Shown in pieces: positions 62,272 through 64,000 of a stretch of DNA of 64,000 nucleotides. The notes below the pieces were generated by a model that was not told the DNA's origin, did not search any database, and saw only the letters and a program-made list of their open reading frames with translations. Within the stretch, counting starts at the first letter, position 1. Every line of letters starts with the position of its first letter. Origin of the DNA: Afifellaceae bacterium (GTDB lineage: Bacteria; Pseudomonadota; Alphaproteobacteria; Rhizobiales; Afifellaceae); NCBI GenBank assembly GCA_028284625.1, contig JANQRH010000022.1, forward strand, positions 1 to 64,000, given 5' to 3'. The translations under genes were made by a program, and so were the position numbers.

Positions 62272-63455
62272 CGACGCGCGAAAAATCCTTGGAGGATCGC
62301 TTCGTAGACGCGGCTTGCCTCCTCGATTTCGGCAAGCGGCACGCGCTCGTCGATCTGATGCATGGTCGTGCCGACCGGGCCGAACTCAATCACCGGGCAA
62401 TAATCCTTGATGAAGCGCGCATCCGATGTCCCGCCGGAGGTGGAAAGCGTCGGCTTGCGGCCGGTGATGTCCTGAATCGCCGCGGCAGCGACGCCGATCA
62501 ACGCATCATCGCGCGTCAGGAAGACCTCCGACACCGCTGGCTCCTCCGCAAGGCTCCAGTTGATCGGCGTGCGGGCGCCGACGCCACTGTCGGCCGCCGC
62601 GGCGGCAAGCCTGCGCTCAATCTCCTCCTTCAGGGTCGCGTGCGTCCACAAATCATTGAAGCGGCTGCTGAAGCGTGCCTCGGCCCGCGCCGGGATGACA
62701 TTCCACGCCGGATTGCCGACGTCGACGCTGACGACTTCCAGCGAGGTCGGGCCGAAATGCTCGGTTCCTTCGTCGAGCGGCTCCGATTGCAGTGCGTGGA
62801 GAAGCTGCGTCAGTCCGCGGATCGGATTGTCGGCCTTCTCCGGATAGGCGGAATGCCCCTGCCGGCCCTCCACGACAAGCGTGGCGGAGAAGCTGCCGCG
62901 GCGCCCGATCTTGATCTGGTCACCGAGCATCTCCGCGCTGGTCGGTTCGCCGACGATCGCCGCGGCGAAGCGCTCGCCGCGTTCCGTCGCCCATCGCAGG
63001 AGCTTGGCCGTGCCGTTGACGGCCGTCCCCTCCTCGTCGGCGGTGATGAGAAACGACAACCGCCCTTGCAATTCGCCACCGTGCGCGACGAAGCGAAGAG
63101 CAGCGGCGACCATCGCCGCAAGCCCGCCTTTCATGTCGACGGCGCCACGTCCGTAAAGCACACCATTGTCGACGGTCGCGGAGAAAGGCGGATGACGCCA
63201 GCTTGCCTCAGGGCCCGGCGGCACCACGTCGACATGGCCGGCGAGCGTGAGATGCGGCTCGCCTGAACCGATGGCGGCGAAGAGGTTTTCCACCGGCTCG
63301 CTTCCCGACCCTTCGAAGACGGGCCGCTCCACGGCAAAGCCGGCGGCAAGGAGGACGCGCTCAAGGATGTCGAAGGCCGCCGCGCCGTCGGGCGTCACGC
63401 TCGGCACCTTGACGAGCTCGGCGAGAAGATCGCTGGCGGTCGGCGGAGCGGGCAT
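62268..63455 (-). CDS. dapE: Succinyl-diaminopimelate desuccinylase
   Basis: A 395-residue M20 zinc hydrolase of lysine/diaminopimelate synthesis. Metal and catalytic motifs: LAGHVDVVPPG, GRGAVDMKGGLAAM, LITADEEGTAVNGT (catalytic and ligand Glu), VGEPTSAEMLGDQIKIGRRG, and STSGGTSDARFIKDYCPVIE. It ends in a four-base overlap with the membrane-protein gene and lies two bases from the DUF805 gene upstream. Confidence 0.95.
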   Translation of the reverse strand: MPAPPTASDLLAELVKVPSVTPDGAAAFDILERVLLAAGFAVERPVFEGSGSEPVENLFAAIGSGEPHLTLAGHVDVVPPGPEASWRHPPFSATVDNGVLYGRGAVDMKGGLAAMVAAALRFVAHGGELQGRLSFLITADEEGTAVNGTAKLLRWATERGERFAAAIVGEPTSAEMLGDQIKIGRRGSFSATLVVEGRQGHSAYPEKADNPIRGLTQLLHALQSEPLDEGTEHFGPTSLEVVSVDVGNPAWNVIPARAEARFSSRFNDLWTHATLKEEIERRLAAAAADSGVGARTPINWSLAEEPAVSEVFLTRDDALIGVAAAAIQDITGRKPTLSTSGGTSDARFIKDYCPVIEFGPVGTTMHQIDERVPLAEIEEASRVYEAILQGFFARR

Positions 63456-63457
63456 CG

Positions 63458-63844
63458 CTAAGGCTGAACGTCCGCCGCTTCGCCATAGGAGTTGGGGCCG
63501 GCGGTGCCGGGCAGAATGCCGACCCAGATGGAAAAGGCGATGTTGACGAGCGGAATGAGCACGGCAACCGACAAGAAGCCGGCATAGCCAATATCATGCA
63601 GACGCTTCACCGAGATGGCGATGTTGGCGTAGAGCGCGGCAAGAGCGATGACGAACAGGACAAGCGGAAGCGACCCCTCCAGGTCCGCCTCCGTCATTCC
63701 CAGCAACTGGAAATAGAGCGCAAAGTTCACGCTGAACAGCGCTATCAGCGCCCCCCAATAGATGCCGCGCGAAATGCGCCCCCGCATGCTGAACAGAAGC
63801 CACAAAGTCGGTGAGCGCCGCCGCCCGGTGTTGACGTTCGCCAC
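63458..63844 (-). CDS. DUF805 membrane protein
   Basis: A 128-residue membrane protein: WLLFSMRGRISRGIYWGALI, then three further TM stretches and the family signature SVKRLHDIGYAGFLSVAV. It lies between dapD and dapE on the same strand, so it is part of that operon. Function unknown. Confidence 0.88.
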   Translation of the reverse strand: MANVNTGRRRSPTLWLLFSMRGRISRGIYWGALIALFSVNFALYFQLLGMTEADLEGSLPLVLFVIALAALYANIAISVKRLHDIGYAGFLSVAVLIPLVNIAFSIWVGILPGTAGPNSYGEAADVQP

Positions 63845-63850
63845 GATGCC

Positions 63851-64000
63851 TCAGTCGCGCAACAATTCGTTGATGGAGGTCTTGGAGCGCGTCCGCTCAT
63901 CCACCCGCTTCACAATGACCGCACAATAGAGCGCCGGCCCGGCGGACGCACCCGGCATGGAGCCCGACACGACCACGGAATAAGGCGGAACCTCGCCATA
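63851..64000 (-). CDS. dapD: Tetrahydrodipicolinate N-succinyltransferase, C-terminal part
   Basis: Only the last 49 residues are in the window: [20 protein letters not shown], then [20 protein letters not shown] and INELLRD. This matches the end of DapD (left-handed beta-helix and C-terminal helix). The gene continues past the right edge. It precedes the DUF805 and dapE genes on the minus strand. Confidence 0.9.
   Translation of the reverse strand, partial: YGEVPPYSVVVSGSMPGASAGPALYCAVIVKRVDERTRSKTSINELLRD

Noticed and set aside
1-64000. CRISPR array
   Set aside because: No regularly spaced direct repeats with unique spacers and no cas genes were seen; the dispersed palindromes are not arrayed.

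Overview
The window reads as a high-GC alphaproteobacterial chromosome, most likely Hyphomicrobiales (Rhizobiales). Two things point there. The first is the housekeeping gene set: rpmH-rnpA-yidC-engB-argB, SRP RNA-dnaX-ybaB-recR, def-fmt-GNAT-truA and dapE-dapD. The second is a family of ~50-bp palindromic intergenic repeats with GAGCATGATC ends. No species is claimed.

Layout. (1) 1-4.4 kb, backbone: a sugar ABC transporter binding protein, its LacI-type regulator, a YcaQ/AlkX-like DNA repair protein, a VOC protein and a worn integrase tail. (2) 4,405-38,807, an integrated island bounded by a 49-bp direct repeat of the 3' part of tRNA-Arg(ACG). The intact tRNA lies at the right end. Paired TGTGACCT arm-type sites lie just inside both ends. 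The tyrosine integrase at the left end has two frameshifts, and the right-end AlpA/hypothetical cluster is also frameshifted or interrupted, so the element looks immobilised. (3) 38.8-64 kb, backbone: histidine kinase, FAD oxidoreductase/TVP38 pair, the housekeeping clusters, a caspase-like/amidase pair, RmuC, an EF-hand protein beside a two-component system, and the start of the dap genes.

The island cargo is mainly one exopolysaccharide/capsule locus of the Wzx/Wzy type. It has a PHP-type tyrosine phosphatase, a Wza-like export lipoprotein, a Wzc-like co-polymerase/tyrosine kinase, a J-domain membrane protein, a FecR-like secreted protein, a TPR-like protein, an O-antigen-ligase-type protein, a NusG/RfaH-like antiterminator, an initiating sugar-phosphate transferase, a CDP-6-deoxyhexose pathway (RfbF, RfbG, RfbC-like epimerase, SDR), four glycosyltransferases, a flippase and an EpsG-like polymerase. 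Three enzymes of nucleotide/kinase type sit among them: a nucleotidyltransferase, a thymidylate-kinase-like P-loop protein and an APH-like kinase. From ~23.6 to ~32.3 kb the base composition is much more AT-rich than in the assembly genes to its left, so the sugar-specific block looks like a separate, later acquisition inside the island.

Points most worth a second look are the island boundaries with paired arm sites, the NusG-like gene followed by an ops-like element, the nucleotidyltransferase/TMK-like/APH-like trio, the J-domain protein behind Wzc, the caspase-SPOR/amidase overlapping pair, and an EF-hand protein beside a sensor kinase whose sensor loop is Asp/Arg-rich.
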